Shown here in pieces: positions 1 through 12,178 of a DNA stretch of 64,000 nt. The stretch covers positions 147,209,574-147,273,573 of the forward strand of contig CM068369.1 in the NCBI GenBank assembly GCA_034769895.1. The letters run 5' to 3'. Below the pieces are notes generated by a model. The model ran no database searches. It was given only the letters and a program-made list of their open reading frames with translations, and was not told the origin of the DNA. The translations under genes and the position numbers were made by a program. Origin of the DNA: Magicicada septendecula (taxonomy: Eukaryota > Arthropoda > Insecta > Hemiptera > Cicadidae). The first letter of the stretch is position 1. Every line of letters begins with the position of its first letter.

Positions 1-1211
1 ATGGATTGAATGGATTATGTAATGTGTTTGAACTATTGTAATATTCGTGTTGAACACTCATTTTTGCGTTTGGATTTAAATATGGAGGCCTAAATTATCA
101 TATACAGAATTCGCTATGGGCTTGACTTTAATAATGTGAAGTAGCGAAAAAGGATTAGATAAAAGCAATATGACACGTTTCGCATCTGAGTAACGTCGGC
201 TGCCTGAAGTTATTACGGGTGTACGATCTTTTTATCTCTGTTCATACTCCAACTGACAGTAAGATAAACGAATCCAGAGGTGGGCAGGGGCTATGTTGAA
301 TGATACGCCATCCCCATACCAGCTTCGCGAGGTAAACTAAAATAAGAAATTATGATAGTGTACAAAATTTAATAAAGAGAATTTTAACTTACCAGATAAC
401 TAACTTCTCCGTCATACACTACATGCAATTCCATAGTTGAAATCTATAAAACATTTTGTGGCAGACGCAGTTTTTTAAAGAAGTTTTTCCGTCCGTGAAA
501 ATAACGGATGCTACTTCCACATGGGAAAACGAGCCAGGAAAAAACTCATGGCTTTGGACTGACATATAAATACCGCAAAAGTGAGGAAGTTCGACAGCAC
601 ATTCGGATCTGTTTAGCACTGGCCTTCTTTAGATGGCTGCTTTGCAGGGCCCCTGCATAGGAGGTGCTGCCGTTGCCATGGAAACGGGGCCCGTGGGTCA
701 GGGGGCCCGCAAAGGAGCAAAAAAATTGTGATTAAAAAAACAAAATTCATAATACTGGCGACGATGTTGAAAATAACTTTTTCACATGTCAAATTAAAAT
801 GTAAAAATCCCTTAACTAAAACAACTAAGTAGGTATTAAAACTGTATGTTACTAGTTACTATGTTTATTAACAAATTGTTTATTTTTGTTTATTCAATAC
901 TTTTTTAACTAAATGTCTTGCTTATTATGTGGTATACCGTATATGTCACTCTTATAAACCTATATGAAGTATGTTTTAGGATTAAACTGTGATAAATGCT
1001 TCAAAATGTCTCTGTTCAAACATAAACAGTGGAAAAGGGACAAGGATTCCTGCAAAGATTATTTTTTATTATGTGAGGTGGGGGAGGGGCCCGTCATAAC
1101 AGCTGGCCCACTGATTGATGTGGGGGGGGGGCCTGCTGCTTTGAAATCCATTCACAGGTGCCTGACAATCCGAAAATGTCTCAGTTTTTTTACTATTTTA
1201 TAGGGAAGTGA
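1..1211. other. No gene seen; GC-rich patches in AT-rich DNA
   Basis: No convincing coding signal. Two GC-rich patches (about 640-715 and 1078-1140) both contain GGGGCCCGT-like runs and look like debris of one repeat family. CAGGGGGCCCGC at about 698 resembles a hAT-type terminus, but I could not find a matching opposite end with an 8-bp target duplication. The open frames at 419-619 and 964-1203 show no family similarity. Confidence 0.5.
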
Positions 1212-1545
1212 TTGCAGAATGAAGAAATCCCTATTGAACTGTGGACTTGCTTTAAGAGGTGGTATCACACAACCACCGCTGTTGAAGCCTGGAAAAACAA
1301 AATCGACATGTTAACTCGAAAGGCCAAACTCGGGATCAAAGACGTAATATTTTCTTTAAAGTGGGAAGCAGGAAACTCAGCCTGTAGGTATATGAGACCC
1401 AAACTAAACCTTTCAGGAAAAAAGAGGCAAAACCCTGCTTAAAATTAGATGAACGTAAAAACCTGAAAAGTATGGAAAAAGTAAAAGTAAGGAAAATTTT
1501 CTTACCTACAAAAACAAAACTAGCTCTGCCTGCTCAAGACACTGA
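1212..1545 (+). pseudogene. Possible MULE-like transposase C-terminal remnant
   Basis: Conceptual translation from about 1213 gives the order W-x-x-F-K-R-W, then T-T-x-A-V-E-A-W-x-x-K, then a stretch ending L-x-L-S-G-K-K-R. After a one-base frame change near 1432 it continues K-L-D-E-R-K. From memory this resembles the end of MULE/FLYWCH-associated transposases, where a W-N-R-T-T-N-A-V-E-G-W-H block is followed by a basic L-P-G-K-K-R-K segment and a K-L-D-E-R motif. The frame change and a stop at 1440 show it is inactive, and no upstream catalytic region is visible. An unrelated AT-rich frame with chance similarity is the alternative. A profile search of both frames would settle it. Confidence 0.4.
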
Positions 1546-3502
1546 CCTACGTTAATAAAGAATGTAAATATTGACTAAGCTAAATCAAGCTACACGCATA
1601 AACGTTTGTAACATACGTGTGTGTCAGTCAATTAGGTAGTCCAAAGCCTGAGAAAAGCGTGATGGCAATCAGCTCTTGAAACGTATATATCAAAAATAAA
1701 TATTTAAATTATTCCCGGGAAAATTATGTTTGTCAGATGGGTAGGATTATATACTCTTCAGAATCCAGACAGGATTAAATGTGCGCTTTTCGCACACCCA
1801 TAAATCTACAGAAATAGGAGACTATAAGTGGTTCTTGCCATGAAAATCCTCACGGATATGTTTCAGTAGTTTCTAATACTTTCAGTAATCTTGGAAACAA
1901 TTCATGCCCTGTTGTAAATTATTTTCTTAAAGTGGATATGTAGGCCTACGGAAGACGAGAATACACACAACGTTTTAAACGGTGAAATACAACGTGACAT
2001 GAGGGGAAATTTATAGAACGCATATTTCTACTTACTTAACTGTAAGCATAAGAAAAGAGTAAAATGCAAAAACACAATGTAAGTGAAAGGAATATAAAAT
2101 TGGGTTTGTTTTGCTTCATTTGTTGTTTTTACGTGAAAATATTTTCCTGGAAAGATATTACCGCTACTGCATAAACGCCTTAGAGAAATATAGCATTACA
2201 CGATACCTGATTACCGTCATCTCTTGCTAATTTTCCGATTAATTCTTGCATTGTTACATGATAATGCTGATGGTATGTCTGAAGGTTCATAATAACGTAC
2301 GGTTTATGTCTCAATAACATTCACAAACCGCGGCGTATGAAAAGGGCGTTATTCTTCAACAAAGGCATACCGAGTACCGTACCTACGCAACGAGGAAGTC
2401 GTACGAATCCTTGATCCGAGTGACCCCAAGCTCACGTGTGTGTGACATGCCTTATGCCTCAAGACAATAAGTCGTACACGTATACGTTTGGAACTGGAGT
2501 GAGCGCACAACAATTTGTGTGGATACAGTTTACAAGGTGAGCCACTTTGTGTATTCTCATTCCCGTAAACTGTCGTTTATCATTTAGTAGATTCCATTAC
2601 GCAGAGCGTTCTAATAACGATCTCTAGTAAAGGACCTTTTTAACACAAATCATTAATGGAGTAAAGAAACGACTACAAAGTCGCTTGTGGCTACGTTTGA
2701 ATTTTTCATTCGACTGTATCAGCGAAATCAAAAATGATTTTCCGTTGCCCGTTTTCGTTGATCCTAGCATGCGTGCACACATGATTTATAAATATATAAC
2801 TTTTTAAAAAGCTGTGACTAACTGAAACTGATTTTTGAATATAACTTACTGATTTATGAATGTTATGCAACAAATGATATTTAAATAGTGTACGTTAGTG
2901 AAAAATTGCCATACAAACACTTCCATAGATTGTGGGCGCTTATTAATCTGTTGTGTTATTTTTCTCACCCATTTGCGTCATTTCTCGTTATTTTTGTCTT
3001 ATTTGCTTATGAACATTACTTTCGTATATTTGTTTTTGTTTTCTGATTTACTAAGTTATGTACTCGGCCAGTTTGTAACTCATATTTTAATAAATATATA
3101 ATTAAAACCTCCTTAGCCTGAGGTTAGGAGACTGCTGAGCCCGCTGCCCGCTGAGGATGCTTCGAAAAGAGCACACAATTTCTCGTCCTTTCTGTTTTAA
3201 GTCTGCGGTGGGAATATTACATGAATTTACTCTTTACTGAGCGTGAAGTCAATATAAACATCGCGTTCAGAACTCTAGGCACTCCACAAGATTGGCATCG
3301 CATGGAACAATAGACAATTTCGTGAGAGTTAGTAAATACTTTTAATATATATATAATTCACGCTCAAGAATAATGAGCCTTTTAAAGTTACACATGGAAG
3401 GAGTTGAGAGAGGAGTTCACTGGAGCATCAGTGGACCACAAAAATTCAATAGGCCTATAAAAGGAAAAGGTAAAATTAACTCATAACAGAGAACACTAAA
3501 AT
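1546..3502. other. Intergenic, no recognised feature
   Basis: AT-rich sequence with scattered short open frames, none with recognisable motifs. The frame at 2898-3101 encodes hydrophobic residues because it is T-rich and has no supporting signal. A slightly GC-richer stretch at 2330-2480 holds nothing I can name. Confidence 0.5.
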
Positions 3503-3919
3503 AAATATAATTAAATCACTACCGACTCGGAACACAAAGTTTTTTACGGGTAAAAACGTGAAACTTTCACCTTATATTTCTACTAGTAATTTTGTACATA
3601 GCCATCTTCAGGCCATTTACCAACCTTACCAATCGTTGGTAAATGACCTGAAGCTGGCTTGACTGCCGATAGCGCTCGTCAATACCAAAGATAACATAGT
3701 GGTTTGTACATAATTACTAGTAGAAATATTTGAGACCACTAACACTCCAGTACAACAATAAATTTTACCTTATAGCCTGAACCAGTTTTCGCTTCTTAAA
3801 AACTTCGTCAAAGGCTTTTCAATAAGCGAAAACTGATTCAGGTTATAAAGTAAAACTTTTATGTTTTTACCCATAAAAAAACTTTGTGTTCTGAGTCGGT
3901 AGTAATTTAATTATATTTA
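3503..3919. mobile_element. Foldback (MITE-like) element with about 70-bp terminal inverted repeats
   Basis: The left arm (about 3503-3570: AATATAATTAAATCACTACC onward, through GACTCGGAACACAAAG and GGGTAAAAAC) is the reverse complement of the right arm (about 3848-3919), with a few mismatches. Inside are further hairpins: 3610-3656 (CATTTACCAAC against GTTGGTAAATG), 3582-3600 against 3708-3726 (TCTACTAGTAATT against AATTACTAGTAGA), and 3775-3800 against 3823-3848 (CCTGAACCAGTTTTCGCTT against its complement). No coding capacity. A non-autonomous foldback DNA transposon is the simplest reading; the family is not assigned. Target duplication is unclear because the ends are AT-rich. Confidence 0.75.
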
Positions 3920-5212
3920 GTTAATCAACGGACACGTCATGGACAACGAAATCCAAGAATTTAACACTACAATACTTATGGGCATTAAGTTGCGCATACG
4001 TTTAACAACGTTGTTGTAAATCTTACACAACAATGACTTATATAGACATACTTAGAAGTATAAGAATTAATAGTTCTGTAACAATATTTACTAGAATTTT
4101 TGGGTTTTTGGCTGCGGTCGGCTCTCTTTGCTACGAACTAATCTTTGTTACCACTCTTAGAAACATCTGTATCTCATTTCTGTCTATCTGTCTACCTATC
4201 CTTACTCTAAAAATGAGAACCGCTCGGCCCGAGGTACGGCCGGACCGGAGCAGCTCGGTCAGGTAGTTCGCCAGGTTTTAAGTTGGCGAACCGATGGCAC
4301 TGACGATGGGATGCAGTGGACCACGGCCTAACATTCCTGCCAATAATGTTTCCAAATAAAGTTTTTTTTAATTCTTCTATGTACTCCATACAAATTAACA
4401 CTTTTTATCTAGAAAATAATAAATGAAAACGACCGAGTGTTTTATAAATCTGTTGTTAGGAGAAACATGTAAACGCACTAGTCGCGACTACCGTTTTACT
4501 GATGTGATTTTTAATTGTCTGTTTTCACAAATTCGACGGTCGAGCGATTCGTTAGTATCAGTACTGTTGCACCACAGTTTTTAATTGAAATAATTGAAGA
4601 CATCAATTAAGGTGCTAGACTTGAGTGTTTTCCTTGGATTTAACAAAAAATTTAAAGAAATATAAGCCCACACATTATGACACAAGAAAGAGTAAAAATT
4701 GCTTGTGAAGAATAGGAGTATCAGGGGTAATTTTCTCACCTCTGTTACTTGCGTAACTCGATTTTGGAATATCAAAGTAAGATATGAAGTTACAATTACA
4801 CCAAATGCAATTGTGCACCGTTATTTTGTTCGGTTTATGTGTCTCTAACACGGAGGTGAGCAAATGTTGTTTTGCATACCAACAGTTATTATCATAACAG
4901 TTATTATCAGCGAATAAGTTAATAATTCTAATCTGATAGTACATAATTGGTTCCTCTCCTTTTAGTATGAATTTTTGTCGATTATTACGCCCTACCAATG
5001 CGCATGCGTTTCTTGTAAGTAAAAATGTCGTATGAACAATTTTTTTGGTCAAAAACTCGTAATTTTCAAAATTAATTTTCTTATTTTTCTGCACTTTTAT
5101 TTTACTTTTATTTTTGATTCCGAGCATTAGGAACCGATCTCTGTGTTGTCTTTGCCCTGCCTTTCCTTCATGTGTCTTTTAGTTTCGCGTAGTGGAACAG
5201 ATGGAAAGTACG
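3920..5212. other. Intergenic, no recognised feature
   Basis: AT-rich with one GC-rich patch at about 4220-4330 (CGGCCCGAGGTACGGCCGGA and following) that gives short open frames on both strands without family similarity. The 150-residue minus-strand frame at 4675-5127 is lysine/asparagine-rich with no motif that I recognise and is probably chance. Confidence 0.45.
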
Positions 5213-5420
5213 ATTCGACATCATCATCATCATTGGCTCAACAACCCTTTGTGGGCCCTGGCCTTCTTCAGAAGATTTCACCATTCTTATCTTTTCGTCG
5301 CCATATTCTTCCAGTTTCTAACTCCAAGAGTACTGGTGTCACTGACTCATTCCGTTCTCCATCTCAGTTTTTGCCTTCCAACTTTCCTTTTACCTTCTGG
5401 CTTTGAATTAAATGTCTTCT
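5213..5420 (-). pseudogene. LINE retrotransposon 3' end (C-terminal remnant with GAT-repeat tail)
   Basis: On the minus strand the sequence reads G-V-R-N-W-K-N-M-A-T-K-R, a stop, E-W, then A-R-A-H-K-G-L near 5240-5330. This matches the closing segment of a common arthropod LINE ORF, in which R-N-W-(R/K)-x-x-A-x-x-R-x-x-W is followed by A-K-A-H-x-G-L. The same segment occurs in better shape at 54950-55140. After the final codons come TTGAGCCA and a short ATG/GAT repeat (RC of 5217-5232), the usual microsatellite-type tail. At least two stops interrupt the frame, so it is a dead 5'-truncated copy. Confidence 0.6.
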
Positions 5421-5685
5421 TAATAACTCTGATTTTGCAAGCGCATATAATGTGTCCAGCCCACTCTAATCTTTTCAATTTAATAAAGGTGTCTACATGA
5501 TTTGACATCGTTTCCTAACAACTCAGCTGATAGATGTTAATATCCAAAGTTGTCATGAATTGGTTTGCCGTATGTGCAACAGGAAAGTGGCTGGCAAAAA
5601 AACCAGTTCTTTTGCAAATAATGGAAGTAAACTAATAGAGGACAACCCGTTTTTGTAGAAAATTTGTATGTGGATGATATATATA

Positions 5686-5838
5686 AACACCTATTTTGCT
5701 AAGGAGTAAACATCTAATTTCGTGACCAGTATACTTCTCATTTTGACAATAAACCCTTTCCTTACAACGTCAAGGGAGATTTTAATTTCAGTATTATTTT
5801 AGGTTCAGCTGTCTACATTCTAATATTACTGTTTTATG
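5686..5838 (+). repeat. Dispersed direct repeat, copy 1
   Basis: About 150 bp that recurs at 6766-6925. Shared blocks include GAGTAAACATCT, GTGACCAGTA, CTTTCCTTACAACGTCAAGG, TTTCAGTATTATTTTAG and TTCTAATATTACTGTTTTATGA, with indels and substitutions between them. The two copies are about 1.08 kb apart in the same orientation. They may be terminal repeats of an old element or a local segmental duplication. Confidence 0.75.
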
Positions 5839-6765
5839 AATTTGACGTTGCGTAGTACCAAAGACTAATGTTTATTTACAAATTAAAGTTTATAATTAGC
5901 CCACTCCTTAGTAACAGTAAGCTTTTGGCGTCCATAACACGTGCTATTACGTACACGAACTTCTAGATCAAATATATTTACACGGCAGAAAGTGAGTTAC
6001 CGAATATTCATCATGTTATTATTCTTCTTCCTTTCTGCGTTACGCCAGTTGCTTGTTCCGCCCATTCAGAGTTGTGCTGTGCTAGATCGTACGCACGATA
6101 TAGATCACGTGACCTAGTAGATTTACCTGATCGTTACCCAATTGGTTACAGATTAAATTTTCGTTTCCATCACTAAGTATGACATTTCTGATGTTATCTG
6201 TTAGTAATTTCTGTACTACCTCCTTAAAATCCTCATTTCCCTTGATTCGCTTTTTGGTTTTAGATTTTGTAGATTCAAAGTCACGTGTGATTCTTACAAG
6301 ACACCAGTACTGCTCTTATAACTGCTTTATGTATTCTTGTTGTAGTTCTTTTCTTACTTTTAGATTAATCCATAGAACGTTATCCAATAGCTCTCATTAT
6401 TGTTGCAGTATTGGTTTGATAGGTAGCGTCACATTTTACTTATTGTATTTGCCAAATATAAATGAGGTAATCACTAGGCTATGCTGACATAATAGTTGGC
6501 GAATAGAACTGAGTTCTTTAATGTAAATATTCTAAAGTAACTAAACATCAAACTATTACATTTGTTTACATAATTTATAAAATGTTGGTAATTTATAATT
6601 TGTAGATTTTTAAACGGTTGCCTATTTACTGTCGGAAATAATCTCAAATTATTACGATTTCGCCTTCAATACTCTGGAGCAATTGGTTGTTTGTTTTCTA
6701 CCGCATCTGTAACCTGCTTTTTGCTTTTTACCGCATCTGTAGACAATTTGCTAAGTGGTTGATTT

Positions 6766-6925
6766 TTGTAAATACATATTTTGCTAACGAGTAAACATCT
6801 GATTTAGTGACCAGTACTTTTCATTGAGAAGTAAGCGTAACTTTCCTTACAACGTCAAGGTAGATTGTAATTTCAGTATTATTTTAGCTTAAGCTATCTA
6901 TATTCTAATATTACTGTTTTATGAT
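6766..6925 (+). repeat. Dispersed direct repeat, copy 2
   Basis: Second copy of the repeat at 5686-5838, same orientation, about 80 percent alike by eye. The roughly 930 bp between the copies shows no coding signal. Confidence 0.75.
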
Positions 6926-8449
6926 CACTAATATTGCTAAAAATACGCCTATTGCTATATACTGTTTCACTATTACTGATGTCGCTTCACTTTAGGTTAA
7001 TAAATTCTAATTTATTGTTACACACTTATACGTAAATAGTTACAGGGTCAAAATGCAGAAACGTAAACAGAAAACTTTAATTAAAGTTGTCGACTATTGT
7101 TTAATTAAAAACTCTTGGTTCTAATTAAAACTGAACAGTGAAACTCGGTAACGTCAGTGGCCCGCGTTGTTCCAGTCATCGCTAACGCGTGGCGCCGTTT
7201 TAGTAATACTGTTTTACAAATGTTAAATCTAAAATATTTTTACAAATTTATGTCCGGATGATAACTTTACCAGCGCCAAAGAAAAACAACACTTTCCCCC
7301 AAATTGGTTTTAAATTATCAAGGTTAGGATATGAATACGCATTTCAAAAAGTTAAACATGTAAACCTCTTCCTGGTATGAGCAGATCGTTTAGAGTAAGA
7401 AAGAAAAGACAAACTTCTTACTTCATGCTATGAAATAAATTGTTAAGCAGTAATGATGCGACTTCAATAACATTTGAGAAATATCTGAGAATTTTGTGAT
7501 AATAATATCGTGGGATTATTGGTAAATCTACCCAAGTCCAGTCATGTGAATTTATGAAAAATTAAAGGTTTTCAAGCGCAATGATAAATCATAAAACTGG
7601 TTTTCAATGTTTATTTTTATTATGAATAGAGCTTTTTATTGATTATATACCTGTTAAAAAATAACAAAAAAACGAGAAATACCCATAAAATATCGTTTTT
7701 GAAACATCATTAAAACTTGGACTTGGGTAATTTTACCACGAGCCCCTTGATACAAGATAATTAAATAGATTGTTCAAATTTGAATATATTATAAATATTA
7801 TTATATAAAGTGACATTTATAATTACATTACTCATATAATTTTACTGTATTTTGAATTCACTCTTATCATTAATACTTACGCTTTGAAAAATCCTGTACA
7901 TATTTTTTTTAAATTTGTTCGTTAGAAAGTTTTGTTTAAAGAAAATGTAATCAAATCCGTTCACCTGTTTTGAGTGTGATTGACGCACAGGTTTACTATC
8001 ACACTCACAAACACTGTGAATTTAATGTTTACTGATCACCAATCTGAAGGATAAAGAACCCAGCAAAGAACTTTCTAAGCGGTGTTCCATTTTGGAATGG
8101 TGCAAACATCCAATATCATCGGAACTATACAAATATTCTGGACATTTTCTTTTTAAAAAGAGATGTTTATTAATTTTAACTTCAATGAATTCGGCACCTT
8201 GTTATTACGTTAGAAAACGGGTATTAATTCAATTTAAATATGGTATATTAAAATTGTATGATCAAAATTGTAATTATTAATATGACACACACAAAATTAT
8301 CACGGGTATAGGGTTGATATTTATTTTTATTTATGAATATTTATGTTACACAATACAACTGTGTGACTCCAATGTTCATTTTCTTTGACATTCTCCAACA
8401 TTACCTCCAGTAAATGCGGGGTTTGATCCAAAATTTCATGCAGTTCTTG

Positions 8450-9070
8450 TTTATTTTAAAAATTATGCCTTCATCTATCGATACGTATACTGCCCCCTTC
8501 AAAGTAGTGTCAGTCGAATGTAACACAGTTAAGCCAGCCATTTTGCAGTCTTCAAAATACTTCAACCATGAACTTTTGGTAAAACCTTGATCTCGCTTAG
8601 CGATTTTCGTTTTTCGTCTTCAACGGTCGTGAAACGTCCTTTCGTGGAAATTATCACTACTGGTGGGGGGGGGGATGTCGCATTGTGACACATCTGGTGA
8701 ATACGGCAGTTGCCACCATTATGACGTTTTGGCAAAATTCTTAACAAGCAATGTCGTGCGTCCAGGCGCATTATCGGGCTGGAATTTTTATAAATTATTC
8801 TTCCGTAAATCTGGCCGTTTTCTACGAATAGTTTCGTACAAATGGCGTAAAATTTCCGAATAGTACTCTATTTACCGCTGCACCTAGCTATGAAATTTCA
8901 TGGAACACAAAAACATAATCTTCATCTGACAATCACGATCTTCAACTCGTTTACAGCAGCCTTTGAAGCTTGTAAACCGATTGTTCACGCACATCAGTCT
9001 CGCCAGAAGCCTTATGAACACGTTTACCAGGACAGAGCAGTTTATCCCACAGTTACACAAAATTTAATCT
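8450..9070 (-). pseudogene. mariner transposase pseudogene (mostly C-terminal half)
   Basis: Read on the minus strand from about 8865, the translation gives L-R-x-x-I-R-R-K-R-P-D-L-x-K-N-N-L, then D-N-A-P-G-R-T-T-L-L-V-K, then L-P-Y-S-P-D-V-S-x-C-D. Further on come R-T-F and K-Y-F-E-D-C-K-M-A-G-L. These are the landmark blocks of mariner transposases: D-N-A-x-x-H, the P-P-Y-S-P-D-L-A-P-x-D catalytic neighbourhood, and the closing F-E-D-W block. In this copy the D-N-A-P-A-H histidine is R and the A-P residues of the last block are lost. Frameshifts near 8670 (a G-run) and stops confirm inactivity. The stretch 8870-9070 may hold a scrambled N-terminus (K-F-C-V-x-V-G-x-T-A near 9055), which is weaker. 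Confidence 0.75.
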
Positions 9071-11212
9071 ATGCTATTTAATCTTGCTATTAAAGAATGA
9101 TAAAAAATCGCTTAATACACCTAAGGACAACTTACTCGGTTAGCTGTGAAATCTAAACTATGCATAAAATATTACGCGATTGTTACTAACGTGTGTACCA
9201 ACATCGCTTTTAAACAGTTTTTTAATGGGACATTTGTAGCGGTGGAAATTGCAAAATTACGCAAACGTTTTGATCAAGCCTCATTTACAGTAAATTCATA
9301 ACCGATACGCTGCATTAGCTTTGTATGGCAAACAAGAGCAAACAAGAACTACACAGTATAGATGGAGTGTTGTCTAGAAAAGCAAATAGGCTAATAATTA
9401 CTTAAACTGACACAGATTTTAGATTTTAATGTTACCTTGATACAGAATTAACAAACAATGAATCATTTTACTTGTATATTATTATCATTTGTGTCGGTAT
9501 TTCAAGTAATTAAAATCTGAAGGGAATTAACGACGCCTTCAATTTATATTTCATCACAGCAGACCAGAGATTTATGGTTCCTTTTTCGACACCAAAGCTA
9601 ACGTAAACGAAACGTAAGCACCAGTTTTTACAAGTTTACGTTCACTAATTCCATCCGCTAAAATCTGTACTAAATATTTCGCGAACACTGCAACACTTGT
9701 ATGTAGCAACAATTTTGAAATAATAAGACGCACGAGTAATTTTGGCAGAAGCAAATTAAGTATTCAAATTGCTGCTTATCGTAAAATTTAGTGTAGCTGT
9801 ACTAACTTGTTAAATCTATTTTGTAACGACCTGATTGTATTATTATTCAAAAGTGAAACTCCGCTTTATTCAAATCAGGGGGAACAAGTAACGTCGATTT
9901 GGGCAATAACAACAGTTGTTTTGTCTTACTGAAACCTACTATTACCAAATAATTTCCATCAATGGAATTTAATTTTCGCAATTTAATAGGTAATAATTTC
10001 ATGTTTATAATAATGAACATAGACCTAATACATAATAATAATCAGAAGTAGCCTAATGCATTCTGATATTTATACAATTCTTAAACCTGAAATTCCATAA
10101 CGTGTTATAATGATTGGTTATTAGTTAAGTAACATACATTTCTCTTTTTTAGTAATTTCAGTTAAATAACACGGAAAATCAATTCAACAAAGAGCAAGTA
10201 AAAGCTTTTTTTGAAGTGACACAGACTTATGAAGTTTTTACTATTGTTTCTGTACATAAGTGGTCTTGCAAAACATGAAGACCTTGTTTTTTTGAAAAGA
10301 CGCTGTTTCCTCCTTTTAGTAATATCTACAATAAACAAAGCAATTTATTTTTATTTTTGAAGAATTTTTTCAAAATCGCACGTGCAGATTAACACAGCCT
10401 TTACGTTAATGGAGAACACGTTTAAACAAGCGGAACAGTATTAGTCCTGATTCTATCATCTTCAGTAATGGAAACATAAATTCTGAACTTTCATTGTTAC
10501 ACAATGTTTCCACAATTAACTCTAAACTCCTACCTACACATGGTGAACAGAAGTCCCGCTATGATCTGTATATCATTTTCGAATATTGTATGGTAGTTAA
10601 AATAATGATAGCTTATCAGGCACACAGTTTTGTTTGTAAACTTTAGTTTAAAAAATGTAAATTAGTTGAAAATATTTTATCTGAATACTGACCACACGAT
10701 CAAACCAATAATGCATGTCTCTGACCTACATTCTGTGCTACAAATATAGTGTACTTCATACCTCTTATTAAACTGATAAATTTCGATTTTGTGTAATATA
10801 ATAACATATTAGAATCAATTTGTGACTGTCGTTGGAATTTTTGTAAATACAGACAACGCTGCTTACCAAAAGCAGTCACTGACTAAATGTTAATCACATT
10901 TAGTTTCTTACTGTTTCTTTTCTTTGAAGTATTTTACCAATTTTTCAGTAATGAAGTATATATTATTAATAGTCTTTGTAAAAAGTCTCACCAACAGGAG
11001 AGCTTATAGAGATTTGCTTAATAACGTCTTTTTGTGTTTTTTGTCTTTTAAATTTTGAATTTACCTACCTTAAAGATTATCTTAAAGTCTGTACTGTTTA
11101 AGATTCTAGTTGCTCTATTCCATGTATCCAATGAATGTGGTCATGTCCTTTATTTAAACGACACGGGGCTAGTCTCTTGGTTAAAAATACAAGCAGATGG
11201 AATTTCAAAAGG
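9071..11212. other. Intergenic, no recognised feature
   Basis: AT-rich sequence without recognisable coding motifs or long internal repeats. The minus-strand frame at 9572-9754 has no support. Confidence 0.5.
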
Positions 11213-11303
11213 CTTCTTCTTCTTCTTCTCCTTCTCCTTCTCCTTCTTCTTCTTCTTCTTCTTCTTCTTCTTCTTCTTCTTCTTCTTCCTTATCTTTTCT
11301 TCT
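11213..11303 (+). repeat. (TTC)n pyrimidine microsatellite
   Basis: About 90 bp of TTC with interspersed TCC units, almost pure pyrimidine on the plus strand. Poly-Phe, poly-Ser or poly-Leu frames across it are artefacts. Confidence 0.97.
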
Positions 11304-11569
11304 TAGGTGTAATGCAACACAACCGTTTTACGTGCTGTGTACGCATGCCGTCTGTATGACTAGAATTTATTGAACCTGGGGAATATGATTTGCCAACAAG
11401 CTTGGAAGTCATTGTACTCTGGCATTGTCTCATGGCTTTATTTCCCTTGAAACAAAAAATTCACATTTTTCTACCTATAAAGTTCTGGACAGCCTGACAA
11501 TGATCTTAATATTCATTTCCATCTCTGTTCTTGTGTATTTCATTGAACATTTGATGCACTTCATACAGA

Positions 11570-11622
11570 ATAAAGCAATGATTATTAAAGCAATCATTGT
11601 TATTAAAGCAATGATTTTCCTT
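11570..11622 (+). repeat. Short tandem repeat, ATTAAAGCAATGATT-type
   Basis: Three imperfect units of about 18 bp: AATAAAGCAATGATT, ATTAAAGCAATCATTG, TATTAAAGCAATGATTT. The plus-strand frame across it (11425-11634) has no recognisable similarity. Confidence 0.75.
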
Positions 11623-11882
11623 TTCTATATTTAAGTACGTAGTTTGTTTATGCCACTAAAATCTATCTCCTCACAATTGACAATGAGATTTATTGAACAA
11701 TAATAACAGGAACGCACACAGAAGTCCTACGACACAGCCGGTAATTTATAAACTATAGTTGGGTTCGGTGTTACTACAAAATCGTCTTTAGTGTTGAAAT
11801 ACACACTAACACACACATTAGGATATAAAAAAAAATTAAAATTATAAAGCAAATAGAAATACTCTTGAAGGCAGTTCTCTAG

Positions 11883-12178
11883 AAGGAAAGACGAAGAAGA
11901 AGAAGGAGGATGAGGAGGAGAAGGAGAAGGAGAAGGAGAAGCAGGAGAAGGAGGAGGAGGAGGAGGAGGAGGAGGAGGAGGAGGAGGAGGAGGAGGAGGA
12001 GGAGGAGGAGGAGGAGGAGGAGGAGAAGAAGAAGAAGAAGAAGAAGAAGAAGAAGAAGAAGAAGAAGAAGAAGAAGAAGAAGAAGAAGAAGAAGAAGAAG
12101 AAGAAGAAGAAGAAGAAGAAGAAGAAGAAGAAGATGATGATGATGATGTTGATGTTGATGTTGATGTTGATGTTGATG
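11883..12178 (+). repeat. Composite purine microsatellite (GAA/GGA)n then (GAT)n, (GTT GAT)n
   Basis: A near-continuous purine run on the plus strand: mixed GAA/GGA at 11888-11950, about 70 bp of GGA (11950-12024), about 110 bp of GAA (12024-12133), then GAT and GTTGAT units to 12178. The poly-Arg and poly-Phe/Ser frames across it are artefacts. Its strand is opposite in composition to the TTC tract 600 bp upstream, so the two tracts are mutually complementary. Confidence 0.97.

Larger units (their letters stand above)
5421..8449. other. Intergenic with a dispersed direct repeat
   Basis: No gene seen. It holds the repeat pair annotated separately (5686-5838 and 6766-6925) and a short doublet TACCGCATCTGTA at about 6700 and 6730. 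A small inverted repeat GAGTGTGA/TCACACTC lies at about 7970-8006. The open frames at 6179-6487 and 8092-8280 have no recognisable similarity. Confidence 0.45.

Noticed and set aside
4675-5127. 150-codon minus-strand frame
   Set aside because: Lys/Asn-rich composition typical of AT-rich DNA, no motif, no start context or splice signals to support it.
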